A DNA stretch of 64,000 nt from an uncultured Lachnospiraceae bacterium (GTDB lineage: Bacteria > Bacillota > Clostridia > Lachnospirales > Lachnospiraceae), in the NCBI GenBank assembly GCA_910579615.1, contig CAJTUA010000004.1, forward strand, positions 124,001 to 188,000, given 5' to 3'. Positions 50,572 through 60,177 of the stretch are shown one piece after another (positions within the stretch are counted from its first letter, which is position 1; every line of letters starts with the position of its first letter). The position numbers were made by a program, and so were the translations under genes. The notes under the pieces were generated by a model. It saw only the letters and a program-made list of their open reading frames with translations, had not been told where the DNA came from and did not search any database.

Positions 50572-51699
50572 TCACACTTCCCGCGCCGCCACGCCTTCCT
50601 GGGTCGGCTTTACCGGGAGCATCCGGCCTGTCTTTTCGTCAAAATGCAGCGCATCAATGCACACTTCACGGTGAAAGCCAAGCCCCTCCGTAAATGTCTT
50701 TAACGGCGTATAGAACCGATGGTAAACAATGTAATATTCATCGCAGCCCGGAATGGACAAGATGCAATGATGCCCCGTTCCCAGAATCCCGTTTTCCTCA
50801 TCCTTCGCAAGCAATGTAGCGTGGTATGTAATCGGTCCGTAAATGCTCTCTGCGGTACCATAATTGACATGGTAATCTGGGCTTCCCGTGTCATCGCACG
50901 ACCATGTAAAATGATACACCCCGCCGCGCTTTGTGACCGTAATCGCCTCGCGGAAATCCTCGGCTCCCCCATAATTTTTCAGCGTGGACAAATCAAGGCT
51001 CACCATATTCTCATTCAGGCGCGCCACCGCGGCGTTCCCGTTGCCAAACAGCAGATATGCAGCCCCGTCCTCATCCGTGAATACGGATGGGTCAATCGTC
51101 TGCCCCATCGCAATTCCCTGCTCCATGCAGATTTTCTTTGTAATCAGCGGCTCTTCCACCGCCGTGAACGGTCCTGCCGGATGGTCGGCATATGCTGCGC
51201 CGATATGGGAATCCCCCGCGGCATCCTTGGCACAGAAATAAAAATAATATTTCCCGTTCCTATGCGCGATGCAAGGTGCCCACGCACTGCCGACCGCCCA
51301 CGCCACGTCCTCCCCCGCCACATCGAGGATAACCCCCTCATCCTTAAATTCCACAAGGTTTTTTGACGAAAAGCAATGGAACTGCGTGCCCGACCACCCG
51401 GAAAATCCGTCCGTCGTTGCGTAGAGGTAGTAGGTATCCCCAAACAAAGCAATGTCAGGGTCTGCGAACTGCCCCGGCAGTACCGGGTTTGCGCACCATT
51501 TGGTATGTATCTGCCATCCCGGCTCCTGCGCATCAGAAGGAAAGTATAATTTCGCGCCCTTGCCCGTCTCCTCCCTTTTGTTTTTACTCAAAAAGACCGT
51601 GATTTCCTTCTTTTCCGCATCTTCCTTCCACCCGGTCATGCCTGCCCCTTTGGCCTTCACCTCCAGAAATGGCTTGTCGTTTTGCCCTTTCATTTCCAT
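50572..51699 (-). CDS. GH43 family glycoside hydrolase, cytoplasmic
   Basis: 375 aa without a signal peptide. A five-bladed propeller with the GH43 landmarks FADPDIALFGDTYYLYATTDG (catalytic-base region), MGQTIDPSVFTDEDGAAYLLFG (pKa-modulating Asp region) and the fifth-blade NGILGTGHHCILSIPGCDEYYIVYHR. Likely an arabinofuranosidase or xylosidase acting on imported oligosaccharides. About 70 N-terminal residues (EKKEITVFLSKNKREETGKG) precede the core. ATG at 51699 with AAGGGGAAAC. Followed 14 nt later by the lipoprotein GH43 gene. Confidence 0.9.
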   Translation of the reverse strand: MEMKGQNDKPFLEVKAKGAGMTGWKEDAEKKEITVFLSKNKREETGKGAKLYFPSDAQEPGWQIHTKWCANPVLPGQFADPDIALFGDTYYLYATTDGFSGWSGTQFHCFSSKNLVEFKDEGVILDVAGEDVAWAVGSAWAPCIAHRNGKYYFYFCAKDAAGDSHIGAAYADHPAGPFTAVEEPLITKKICMEQGIAMGQTIDPSVFTDEDGAAYLLFGNGNAAVARLNENMVSLDLSTLKNYGGAEDFREAITVTKRGGVYHFTWSCDDTGSPDYHVNYGTAESIYGPITYHATLLAKDEENGILGTGHHCILSIPGCDEYYIVYHRFYTPLKTFTEGLGFHREVCIDALHFDEKTGRMLPVKPTQEGVAAREV

Positions 51700-51742
51700 G
51701 TTTCCCCTTTCATCACACATATGCCTTGCCGTCGGTGCCCGT

Positions 51743-54700
51743 TCATCCCAACACGCTATCCAACGTCTCAATCAGCTTCTTTACGTCAATTGGCTTTGCG
51801 ATATGCCCGTTCATCCCGTTGCGCAGCGCCTCCTGCTTATCCTCCTCAAACGCATTCGCCGTCATCGCAAAAATCGGGATGGAAGCCAAATCCTCATTTT
51901 CAAGGGCACGAATTGCGCGCGCCGCGCCGTAGCCGTCCAGAACCGGCATCTGCACATCCATAAGCACCAGCTGGTAATGCCCCGGCTGTGACGCCTTTAA
52001 CATGTCAACCGCAATCTGGCCGTTGTCTGCCACCTCAACCGTAAAGCCTTCCTCTCTCAGAAGCTCCACCGCAATCTCCTGGTTCAGTATGTTGTCCTCG
52101 GCAAGCAGGATGCGTTCCGTATGGGTCTTGTCTGCCTTTTTATCCTTTTTGCCGCCGCAATCTGGCCGGTGTACCAGCGAGCTCAGGCAGCTGCGCAGCT
52201 CCGACAAAAACAACGGCTTACTGCAAAATGCAGAAACCCCAGCCTGTTTTGCCTCATCCTCAATATCCGACCAGTCATATGCCGTCATTATAATGACTGG
52301 CACATTATCACCCGTCTCCCTGCGTATCCTGCGCACCACCTCAACCCCATTCACATCCGGCAGAAGCCAATCGATAATGTAAACATCGTAATCATCCTTG
52401 CGCATGAGCGCCTGCCTTGTGCGCAGCACCGCCTCCTTGCCCGAAAGCGTCCACTCCGCCCGCATCCCAATCTGCTGGAGCATGTAGGACACACTGTCAC
52501 AGGTATTGAAATCATCGTCCACCACCAACGCGCGGCAATTTTTAAACTCCGAGAGCGCCACGGGCTTCCTCGCCTCTGCATTCAGCCGGAATGTCATGCA
52601 AACCTTGCACTGCGTTCCAACGTTCTGCTTGCTCGTCACTTCAATCGTCCCGTTCATCAAATCCACAATGTTCTTCGTAATTGCCATCCCAAGACCGGTT
52701 CCCTGGATTCCGCTGATTGTGGAATTGCGCTCCCTCTCAAACGGTTCGAAGATACGGGCGACAAACTCCTCGCTCATGCCGATTCCGTTATCTTTGATTT
52801 GGAATTCGTAATTCGCGTAGCCCACCTGCGCACTCGGTTTTTCCTGAATCCGGAAAGTAACTGTGCCGCCCGTCGGCGTATACTTAATCGCGTTGCTCAA
52901 AAGATTGAGCAGGATCTGGTTCAGGCGCAGCTTATCGCAGAAAATCTCCTCATCGAACACATCCACTGTATCCACAGCAAATTCAAGCTGCTTTGCGTTG
53001 ACATCCCCCTGGACAATGTTCTGCAATCCGTGCAAAATCTCCGGCAGGCTGCACGCCTTCTCCTCCAAGTGCATCTTCCCGCTCTCGATGCGGCTCATAT
53101 CAAGCACATCATTGATTAAGCTGAGCAGATGGTTGCCGGAGGTCATAATCTTTTTCAGGTATTCCTCCACCTGGTCGCGGTGGTCAATGTGGTTGATTGC
53201 CAGCGTCGTAAAGCCGACAATCGCATTCATCGGCGTGCGGATATCATGGGACATATTGGAAAGGAAAATACTTTTTGCCTTGCTCGCCCGGTTCGCCTGC
53301 ATCAGCGCACTTTCCAGCAGGCTCTTCTTTTCCATCTCCACGCGCGTCTCATCGTCCACACTGCGGAAACCAATCACCACGCCGCAGCGCTGCACCCAAT
53401 CCCCTGTGCGCACGGCCTTCATCTGAAAATACCTCACCTCACCGCCGCAGCTTGTGCGGTAATTCACATAGCACATATTTTTTTCCGCAAGTTCCTCCTT
53501 CAGCCATTCCCTTGAGCAGACCCGCGCCATCATTTCACGGTCCTCCTCAACAACACATGTAGATATGTACTTTCCCGTATTTTCTTCCAACACAAATTTT
53601 GTGTCTTCCGGAAAAAGCGATTTCAGCACGCCCTTGTCGCATTCATTCACCCGCAGCGTGTTCCCCCGCCCGGTATCCAAATTAAAGTAGCACACAAGAT
53701 TATAGTCAATGCCAAGCGCGTTCAGAAGCTCTACCTGCCGTCTCTCCTTTTTTCTCTCCTGCTGTTTTTGCGCCGTGCAGTCAAGAAGAAAGCGTTGATA
53801 AAAAAGCTCCCCGTCCTCCTTCAGCAGCTTGATATTGCCCATAACATGCAAAACCTCGCCATCTTTATGCTTTACACAATACTCTATGCTTACACTGTCG
53901 CCTTCTTTCTCCAGTGTCTTTATGCGCTCCCGAAGCCTCTTCCTATCCTCCTGCAGCACGGAGCTTGCAATCATGTCAAAGCCTTCCGCCTCCAGCTCCT
54001 CCTTCGACTGGAAGCCAAGAATTTTCAGCGCGGCGCTATTGACGCTCAGAATGCGGGAACCATCCATGGAATGGCATAGGATACCACAGTCGATGGAGGT
54101 GAAAACCTTTTCCAGCGACCGGTTCTTCTTTACAATTTCCTGCTCATAGGCGCGCTCCCTCGTAATATCAATCCCGACACCAACCGTCCCCATCACGCTC
54201 CCGTCAAAATCATAGAGCGGCGATTTGTATGTTGTAAGCAGCTTCTTCCCTTCCCCTGTCTGGATGGTTTCCTCGGACACACAGGTCTTCTTTTTCTCCA
54301 TCACCTCACGCTCGGATTCGATACAGGCCGGGTCATCCTCCTCAACATCCCAGATATAGGCATGCCCCCTGCCCTGTACCTGTTCCTTTGTCTTATTTAC
54401 CGTCCTGCAAAAGCTGTCATTCACCTTCTCATGGACACCATCCTTGTCCTTAAACCAAATCAGGTTCGGCACACTGTTGATTGCGGTCTCAAAGAAATGG
54501 GTCGTTTCCCGGAAATCCCGGTCAAGCTTTGATATCCGCTGCCAATGCGAAAAACGGAACACAATCTCCTGCTGCGACATTGGCAAAACCCAGACATCAA
54601 GGACTTCCGGAAGCACCTCTGAAAACTGTTCCATCTGTTCTTTCCCGGCAAGCAAAATCAGCCCTGTCTCTTTTTTCTTTTCCGCCAACAGGAATTTCAC

Positions 54701-54898
54701 GGTTTCCCCGGCATCCCTGCCGCGCAAATCCACGAAAATGATATCCGCCCACGCCGTGTTCCCAGCTTCCGGGGCGCTTCCCTCGCGGAACTCATGGAAA
54801 AAATTTCCAAGTGGTGGGATTTCCTTTATTGTTTCAAAAAAACCGTCCTTATGAATCATATTACCGATCAAATAAAAATGAATACAGCAATGGTACAT
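51743..54898 (-). CDS. Hybrid sensor histidine kinase with three PAS domains and two receivers
   Basis: 1051 aa, no membrane helix, so cytoplasmic. Order: a degenerate receiver-like domain (about 1-125), PAS domains (about 130-250, 265-385, 400-525), HisKA with the phospho-acceptor His in SNMSHDIRTPMNAIVGF (about 555), an HATPase domain with NAIKYT, DNGIGMS and GTGLGMA, a receiver with phospho-acceptor Asp in YIIDWLLPD (about 870), and a second receiver with VLMDVQMPVLDG (about 985). It therefore has two output Asp sites but no DNA-binding domain; signalling to a partner is expected. A diguanylate cyclase gene lies 33 nt upstream on the same strand. Start ATG at 54898 with GGAGG at 8 nt; GTG at 54913 would overlap that Shine-Dalgarno. 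Confidence 0.9.
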   Translation of the reverse strand: MYHCCIHFYLIGNMIHKDGFFETIKEIPPLGNFFHEFREGSAPEAGNTAWADIIFVDLRGRDAGETVKFLLAEKKKETGLILLAGKEQMEQFSEVLPEVLDVWVLPMSQQEIVFRFSHWQRISKLDRDFRETTHFFETAINSVPNLIWFKDKDGVHEKVNDSFCRTVNKTKEQVQGRGHAYIWDVEEDDPACIESEREVMEKKKTCVSEETIQTGEGKKLLTTYKSPLYDFDGSVMGTVGVGIDITRERAYEQEIVKKNRSLEKVFTSIDCGILCHSMDGSRILSVNSAALKILGFQSKEELEAEGFDMIASSVLQEDRKRLRERIKTLEKEGDSVSIEYCVKHKDGEVLHVMGNIKLLKEDGELFYQRFLLDCTAQKQQERKKERRQVELLNALGIDYNLVCYFNLDTGRGNTLRVNECDKGVLKSLFPEDTKFVLEENTGKYISTCVVEEDREMMARVCSREWLKEELAEKNMCYVNYRTSCGGEVRYFQMKAVRTGDWVQRCGVVIGFRSVDDETRVEMEKKSLLESALMQANRASKAKSIFLSNMSHDIRTPMNAIVGFTTLAINHIDHRDQVEEYLKKIMTSGNHLLSLINDVLDMSRIESGKMHLEEKACSLPEILHGLQNIVQGDVNAKQLEFAVDTVDVFDEEIFCDKLRLNQILLNLLSNAIKYTPTGGTVTFRIQEKPSAQVGYANYEFQIKDNGIGMSEEFVARIFEPFERERNSTISGIQGTGLGMAITKNIVDLMNGTIEVTSKQNVGTQCKVCMTFRLNAEARKPVALSEFKNCRALVVDDDFNTCDSVSYMLQQIGMRAEWTLSGKEAVLRTRQALMRKDDYDVYIIDWLLPDVNGVEVVRRIRRETGDNVPVIIMTAYDWSDIEDEAKQAGVSAFCSKPLFLSELRSCLSSLVHRPDCGGKKDKKADKTHTERILLAEDNILNQEIAVELLREEGFTVEVADNGQIAVDMLKASQPGHYQLVLMDVQMPVLDGYGAARAIRALENEDLASIPIFAMTANAFEEDKQEALRNGMNGHIAKPIDVKKLIETLDSVLG

Positions 54899-54931
54899 AA
54901 TGATTTCCTCCACATAATTTGAATCGACAGA

Positions 54932-56647
54932 TTAAAGGCTTGCCGCCGCCTTTTCTTTCATCTGTTTCTTGTGCTCATACATGCGGTCATCCGCACTCTG
55001 GTACACCTTCTCGATATCCCCGCCACCCTTTTCCCCCGACGCGCAGCCGCATGCAATGGACATGTTCAGCCCTTCAACCTGCCGGTTCTTCTCCTCGATA
55101 TTGGCCTGGAATTTCCCCATCAGCCCTGCTATCTTTTCCTTCTGTACGGTATCTAGTATACAGATAAATTCATCCCCTCCCATCCGCGCGACAACTCCAT
55201 ACTCCCCAAAGGTCTGCGCAAGCACATCGGCAGCGCTCCGGATTAAAATATCCCCTTTCGCATGCCCGTAGGTATCATTCACCGTTTTCAGATTATTCAA
55301 ATCAAAGCATATAATCGTGTAATCCGAAACATGTTCTTCCCGCAGCCTGTTCATGTATTCCATGCAATAACGGCGGTTGTGCAGCTGCGTCAGTTCATCC
55401 GTGTAAGCACTCTTAATCAGTGAATTCCTCTCCGCCTCCCGCATCAGCTTCTGCGTCAGGTCGATATAAAAGGAAAGAATGAGGATAAAAATAAAAACCA
55501 TAAAACTGATGGGTGTTGCCCCTTTTATCATCGCCATATCTGTCTTCCCATAATATCGCTCACGGTTATAGCTGATAATATCATACACCGTGCCGAAAAC
55601 AATTATCAGCATTCCTGCCAGATAAAGGCGGTTCGATGTCTTGTTCCTCTTTAAGTTCATGACAATCACAACCAGGAAATATGCCAGGCAGGCAAGCATG
55701 AACACTACCATATACGGCAGCATCGCCGCCATATGCACAACATCCTTCGCGTGCAGGGTAACTGCAACCGTAAGCGCGGCGATATCACCGTACAAAATCA
55801 CGCGGTAAATCAGATAAAAACCTTTGTTCCTTAAAGCCTTTACATCATCGCGCATATAGATAATCAGCGGCAGCGGTGCCAAATACAGCGTAATATGCTC
55901 GATGAGGGACACCAAATAAAGCGGGATGGAATAAATTGCAATCACCCGGTAATAACACAGCGTCCACAGCCCCATGCAAACAGAAAAACATGAGACGCAT
56001 AGCAGCCGGATATACTTGCGCGAAATCACAAGGGCAAACACCGTGAAAACACAGCCCACCAATCCGAAAACAAACAGGAAACTGCCCAAAAACCAAGGAA
56101 GACGGTTCTCCGTCATAACCACCCGGTACGCATTCTGCCATTCATAAATCCGCACAGAATCAAGCCTCGAGAAAGCCCTGTCCTCAGAGACATAAAATTC
56201 AAGCCTCAGCATCCTGCCCGCGTATTCCTTCGGGAAATTGATAAACTGAAAGCCGCTCCCGACCGTCTTGTTCCGTGCAAGCCTGTCGTAACCATACTCG
56301 TAAATCAGATTCCCTTCTATGTAGACGCGCGCGGCGCAATGCCGGATGGACAGGCGCAGCGTTCCCTCGACAAGCTCCCATTCCCGTGGCAGCTGCCGCT
56401 GCATGGTAATCCGGTCCCCCTTTTTTACTGACGGGAAACGAAAATCCTCCAGCGAAACACCGTAAAAAGTCTCCCCATTGATTGTGACCTCCCATGAATC
56501 ATCCAGCGAAACGTAGGACTTAATCCTGGAATAATCATTGGTAAGCATCTGGTCCACCTTCGGCAACCAGACAACGATGCTGATTAGAGCATACAAAACC
56601 CAGGCTACCCTTATTATATTTTTAACAGAAAGCCTTCCTTTTTTCAT
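54932..56647 (-). CDS. Membrane diguanylate cyclase (GGDEF)
   Basis: 571 aa. The N-terminal helix (about 9-27) and an extracytoplasmic jelly-roll-like domain (about 30-195, YVSLDDSWEVTINGETFYGVSLEDFRFP) are followed by seven or eight membrane helices (about 198-400), the layout of 7TMR-DISM-type sensors. The GGDEF domain (about 405-571) has YTDELTQLHNRRYCMEYMN and an intact RMGGDEFICIL active site, so it should make c-di-GMP. I see no RxxD inhibition site before GGDEF. Upstream partner of the hybrid histidine kinase (33 nt gap). Confidence 0.93.
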   Translation of the reverse strand: MKKGRLSVKNIIRVAWVLYALISIVVWLPKVDQMLTNDYSRIKSYVSLDDSWEVTINGETFYGVSLEDFRFPSVKKGDRITMQRQLPREWELVEGTLRLSIRHCAARVYIEGNLIYEYGYDRLARNKTVGSGFQFINFPKEYAGRMLRLEFYVSEDRAFSRLDSVRIYEWQNAYRVVMTENRLPWFLGSFLFVFGLVGCVFTVFALVISRKYIRLLCVSCFSVCMGLWTLCYYRVIAIYSIPLYLVSLIEHITLYLAPLPLIIYMRDDVKALRNKGFYLIYRVILYGDIAALTVAVTLHAKDVVHMAAMLPYMVVFMLACLAYFLVVIVMNLKRNKTSNRLYLAGMLIIVFGTVYDIISYNRERYYGKTDMAMIKGATPISFMVFIFILILSFYIDLTQKLMREAERNSLIKSAYTDELTQLHNRRYCMEYMNRLREEHVSDYTIICFDLNNLKTVNDTYGHAKGDILIRSAADVLAQTFGEYGVVARMGGDEFICILDTVQKEKIAGLMGKFQANIEEKNRQVEGLNMSIACGCASGEKGGGDIEKVYQSADDRMYEHKKQMKEKAAASL

Positions 56648-56731
56648 CCATATAAACCTCTTTCTGCTCCCATAATACCATTTTTTTTACGGAAATACAA
56701 GTCTTTCTTAAGTTTCTGCGCCAAAGCGCGC

Positions 56732-56765
56732 GGGAAGGCAACCTTCCAAAATAGGTTGCCTTCCC
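56732..56765. other. 12-bp hairpin upstream of the diguanylate cyclase gene
   Basis: GGGAAGGCAACC / GGTTGCCTTCCC around a 10-nt loop, perfect. No T-run on either side, so a terminator is doubtful. No GEMM-type c-di-GMP riboswitch blocks were found in this leader. Confidence 0.5.
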
Positions 56766-56813
56766 CTGCAATTTCCTTATAATATTTCCATAAAAAGGGG
56801 ATTTACCCACCCC

Positions 56814-57119
56814 CTACGGCAGCAAAACACTCTCCCAGCCGTCCCCCTGCATCGGCATGTGCGACACTAGCAGCACCGGTGCGGGCTTTAGCAGAGCACG
56901 CACGAGCAAAAGCGGGCACGTCTTTCTTTCTGGCAGCTCCATTTCTTTTAGATGCTCTCTCGCCACCTGATACTCAAAACGTTTTTGCATAGCTTCCATA
57001 ACGCAAAAGACCATCCACGAACTGAAAAACAATGGTCTCGACCGCCCCCGTTCTCTCTGCGCGGTATCCCCCCTTATTTACATACCAGATACCCGCTTCA
57101 CCGCAGAAGCAATCAGCAC
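56814..57119 (-). pseudogene. Possible decayed gene remnant
   Basis: A frame from about 57119 reads GEAGIWYVNKGGYRAERTG, then AVETIVFQFVDGLLRYGSYAKTF, to a TGA at about 56976. A second frame, shifted at a run of five A, continues KRFEYQVAREHLKEMELPERK to a stop at 56814 (GDGWESVLLP). Joined, they would give about 100 codons of protein-like sequence with no start. Family not recognised. Confidence 0.3.
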
Positions 57120-57171
57120 AACGAAATACCCCTTTCTTTGATGTTATAAACAAAGAAAGGGGTATTTCGTT
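57120..57171. terminator. 21-bp perfect inverted repeat, bidirectional terminator
   Basis: AACGAAATACCCCTTTCTTTG / CAAAGAAAGGGGTATTTCGTT around a 10-nt loop. The CCCC/GGGG core followed by TATTTCGTT can act as a terminator in both directions; it lies right after the 182-aa gene. Confidence 0.65.
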
Positions 57172-57183
57172 GGCTTTGGCACA

Positions 57184-57732
57184 TCACCGGTCAGAATCGA
57201 AATAATAAATCATCCCCGCATCAGAATCATAAACTGCAATAATATAATTCGCAAGACTGCGGCCACTGTGGAATGTCCAATCAAGATCCATATTTTTCAA
57301 AGACTCGATATCCGCTTTGTCGTAAAAAAACCATCCGCCTTCATTGATTTGATTTAACTTTGTAAGTATATTTTGTCTGTCGGTCTCAGAAATATCGTTC
57401 TCCAAATTCTTAAGAACATTTTCGGTTTCATCGATAATACGCTCATCCACGGGAAGTGAATGCCAGCCTTCTCCTTCCAAAACTTCTTCCATCTGTTTTT
57501 TGCCGGACAGACGGAAAAGGAAGTAACTGCTCCCATCCCCGAAAAAGCCGTGTGTATTAACACCATCCCAGGAATACGTTTTCTGACGGCGGATTTTATT
57601 GGCACCGATGGCATCCAGCGCCCGTTCGTATGGCTGTTTTGCGAAGATTTCCACAAGACAAAGGATTAGCCCTGCAAATATCAGCAGGAGGATTATAATA
57701 ATCTTTTCTTTGCGGCTCATATGTTTTTTCAT
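57184..57732 (-). CDS. Membrane-anchored protein of unknown function
   Basis: 182 aa. One N-terminal helix (IIIILLLIFAGLILCLVEIF, about 11-30), then an exported alpha/beta region (THGFFGDGSSYFLFRLSGKKQMEEVL; GWFFYDKADIESLKNMDLDWTFH; NYIIAVYDSDAGMIYYFDSDR). GAGGT precedes the start. The region after the helix resembles small lipoprotein-like domains of many clostridial genomes, but I cannot name the family. Followed by a strong inverted repeat. Confidence 0.7.
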   Translation of the reverse strand: MKKHMSRKEKIIIILLLIFAGLILCLVEIFAKQPYERALDAIGANKIRRQKTYSWDGVNTHGFFGDGSSYFLFRLSGKKQMEEVLEGEGWHSLPVDERIIDETENVLKNLENDISETDRQNILTKLNQINEGGWFFYDKADIESLKNMDLDWTFHSGRSLANYIIAVYDSDAGMIYYFDSDR

Positions 57733-57930
57733 CTTTGTTTACCTCTTAAAATATTATCGAAAATTTGTTGCTTCAATTTGAATCCGATATTGTTTTCCAG
57801 GAAACACATACCATTATAACATACCGTCTACATAAATGCAACAACAAATCCATCATCCCATTTCCCGCTCATTGCCGTATATCACCGAAGCCTCCCCGCA
57901 TCTACCTTCGTCTTCGCCGAGCCGCGAATC

Positions 57931-59568
57931 TCAATCCTTCCGCTTTTCAACTTCCTCATCTGTCTTCTCTGAAATTAACAAACCAACTTTTTTGTTGGAG
58001 AATTTCACAAATTCATCCTTGTGCGAAACTGCAACAATCGCAATATTGTATTTCTTTGCAAAAACAACAATATTCTGCGCCACTTCTTCTGCGTTTTTTG
58101 CATCAAGCGAGGCTGTCACTTCATCCAAAAGCAAAAACCGGGGTTTCCGGATGATTGTCCTTGCAATCGTAATCCGCTGCATTTCTCCGCCGCTGACATT
58201 CCCGCCTGCCCAATCAATCTCCTTTTCCAGACCGTATTGCGCAACCATTTCCTCCAAGGCACATGTCCGAAGAACTTCATCCAACAGTTCCTCCCCAAAC
58301 TCCTCCCCTAAAAATATATTTTCTTTTATACTGGCCGTGAACAGAAACGGTCTTTGCTCCACCAAAGAAATATTGGCGTAGCGTACCTCGTCCGGGATTT
58401 CATCCTGCAAAACCCCATCGTAGTAACACTTGCACCCCTCATACCGCACAAAACCTATCAGCAATTTTAACAAAGTGCTCTTACCGCCGCCGCTTGGTCC
58501 TTGCAAAGAAACCACATCTCCCCTGTTAATTTCAAAACAGACATTTTCCAAAAGAGTTTTTCCGCCCAAATCCAATGCCGATATCTCAACATTAATTTTA
58601 TTCATTGCCGGAATGATTTCTTCCCCAAAATAAGGCTCCACGATTTCCCCAAGCTTTTTCTCCCGGTTTGCGTTCTCCTTATACAAAGTTACCGAATCCG
58701 CCAGTTCCCGCATCGGTTCCTGCATCAGCCCAACGATGGAATAAATCGCAACGACCGCCCCCACCGAGACCAAATCCTTTTCCCTTAGCAAAAACCCTGC
58801 CAGCAATACGAGAACCGGAAAAGCAATTGTCATTGCCTCATAAATCACCGTATACAGGGAATACCAAAAATCACGTATAATATCATTTTTAAATTTCTGT
58901 GCAGAAAGCCCTTCCCTGTATTGTTTTGCAAAATAACCTTCACGGCGGAACACTTTAATGATAGAAATCCCCTGGAAACTCTGAACCACCCGGTTATTAA
59001 TATCTGCCGCCAGATTTTCAGACATCAATGTTCTGTCCGACAATTTCTTTGAAATAAAAGAAGTCAAAAAAATCATGAGTACAATACCAAGCATTACAAA
59101 TACCGAAAACAGGATGTTGTAGGAAGCAACCGTCCCAAATAAAATCAGTAATGTAACCGCCTGAACAAACAACATCGGCCAGAACGTTGCATAATAAATC
59201 CCGATATCCTCCGCCAAGGAGAGAACGGAATAGGCAATATCCCCCACACCTTTATCCTCAAAAAAATCCAGGCGCTTTGTCAGATAATTCCCGTATGCAT
59301 ATTCCACAGACAGGCGAGTTGCTTTTTTTACCACACAGTTATAAAGAAACCAATACCCAAAACTGAAAATTATGTAAAAAACACACAGCATACCGGCATA
59401 CAAAACAATTTTCTTAAAGCCATCCAACTGCATAATTTCCAACTGGCTGATGATTCCTTCAATCTCCTTTGCTACACTTACCATACAAAAATTTGCAATT
59501 ACCGAAAAAGCAATAAAAAGACCGGTCATATACCAGGTATTTTTATAAATAGCTTTCTTCAGACCCAT
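57931..59568 (-). CDS. ABC exporter, fused permease and ATPase
   Basis: 545 aa. Six membrane helices (about 1-300), then an NBD with Walker A LQGPSGGGKST (about 364-374), signature NVSGGEMQRITIARTI, Walker B and D-loop FLLLDEVTASLDAKN, and switch His in VAVSHKDEF. It is a half-transporter that should work as a homodimer. No second half-transporter or peptide gene is adjacent. AGGAGG precedes the ATG. Substrate unknown. Confidence 0.9.
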   Translation of the reverse strand: MGLKKAIYKNTWYMTGLFIAFSVIANFCMVSVAKEIEGIISQLEIMQLDGFKKIVLYAGMLCVFYIIFSFGYWFLYNCVVKKATRLSVEYAYGNYLTKRLDFFEDKGVGDIAYSVLSLAEDIGIYYATFWPMLFVQAVTLLILFGTVASYNILFSVFVMLGIVLMIFLTSFISKKLSDRTLMSENLAADINNRVVQSFQGISIIKVFRREGYFAKQYREGLSAQKFKNDIIRDFWYSLYTVIYEAMTIAFPVLVLLAGFLLREKDLVSVGAVVAIYSIVGLMQEPMRELADSVTLYKENANREKKLGEIVEPYFGEEIIPAMNKINVEISALDLGGKTLLENVCFEINRGDVVSLQGPSGGGKSTLLKLLIGFVRYEGCKCYYDGVLQDEIPDEVRYANISLVEQRPFLFTASIKENIFLGEEFGEELLDEVLRTCALEEMVAQYGLEKEIDWAGGNVSGGEMQRITIARTIIRKPRFLLLDEVTASLDAKNAEEVAQNIVVFAKKYNIAIVAVSHKDEFVKFSNKKVGLLISEKTDEEVEKRKD

Positions 59569-59974
59569 AAATTCTATATCCTCCTATATGAACAAAATTC
59601 TTAACAAAATCCGCTTCCTTCATCAGCGAATTATCACTTATATTTCCACAATGCTTCCATCGTTAATTGCAATTTTCTGTTTAATATATAACCATTCTCA
59701 ATTAACTCACCTACCCTCGTTTTTATTTTTGTTACATTAATACTTTACCATTTTTCTTTGGAAAACACAAGTGGCAGATTGGTAAACAAAATCCCTTGTT
59801 TTGGGGATTTTTTCTCCATCCGCTTTTTTCTGTTTCCCGTCTTTTGTTTTATAATATTAAAATGCATTATCCGGGATGTTAAAAAAGATACGGCTGCAAT
59901 TATGAAATTAAAAGACAGTTCCAAAACGCATCCCGGAAATCCGGATGCAAAGCAATGACAATAACATATAACGC
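59569..59974. other. Intergenic region between the ABC exporter and the two-component system
   Basis: About 400 AT-rich nt. No convincing gene. A short plus-strand frame at 59758-59958 (66 codons from a TTG) has no ribosome binding site or promoter and is not annotated. The ABC exporter promoter should be here but is not clear. Confidence 0.5.
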
Positions 59975-59975
59975 A

Positions 59976-60016
59976 AAAAAATACTGCCGCACTTCACTTC
60001 ATACGGCAGTATTTTT
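59976..60016. terminator. Bidirectional terminator after the two-component system
   Basis: Stem AAAAATACTGCCG (59976-59988) / CGGCAGTATTTTT (60004-60016). T-runs exist on both strands, with TTTTT on each. Confidence 0.9.
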
Positions 60017-60038
60017 GTCTGTACCAGCAGGGGCTTTT

Positions 60039-60177
60039 CATACCTTGAACCGATACCCTACTCCCCAAATCAAAACGATTTGGGGACTTTTCATACTTTG
60101 AACCGATACCCTACTCCCCAAATCAAAACGATTTGGGGACTTCTCATACCTTGAACCGATACCCTACTCCCCAAATC
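60039..60177 (-). repeat. 53-bp tandem duplication of the response-regulator 3' end
   Basis: Units start at 60039, 60092 and 60145 (period 53 bp). Each contains the coding end ATTTGGGGAGTAGGGTATCG...GGTATGA (IWGVGYRFKV-stop on the minus strand). Units 1 and 2 lie downstream of the true stop. They also carry the palindrome CCCCAAATC-GTTTT-GATTTGGGG, created at the junctions. Confidence 0.9.

Noticed and set aside
56648..56813. c-di-GMP (GEMM) riboswitch upstream of the diguanylate cyclase
   Set aside because: No conserved GEMM segments; only a simple 12-bp hairpin is present.
59758..59958. 66-codon plus-strand reading frame
   Set aside because: Starts at a TTG with no ribosome binding site, no promoter and no recognisable domain; it lies in AT-rich intergenic sequence.
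60039..60177. CRISPR-like array
   Set aside because: The repeats are contiguous tandem copies without spacers and derive from the response-regulator gene end.
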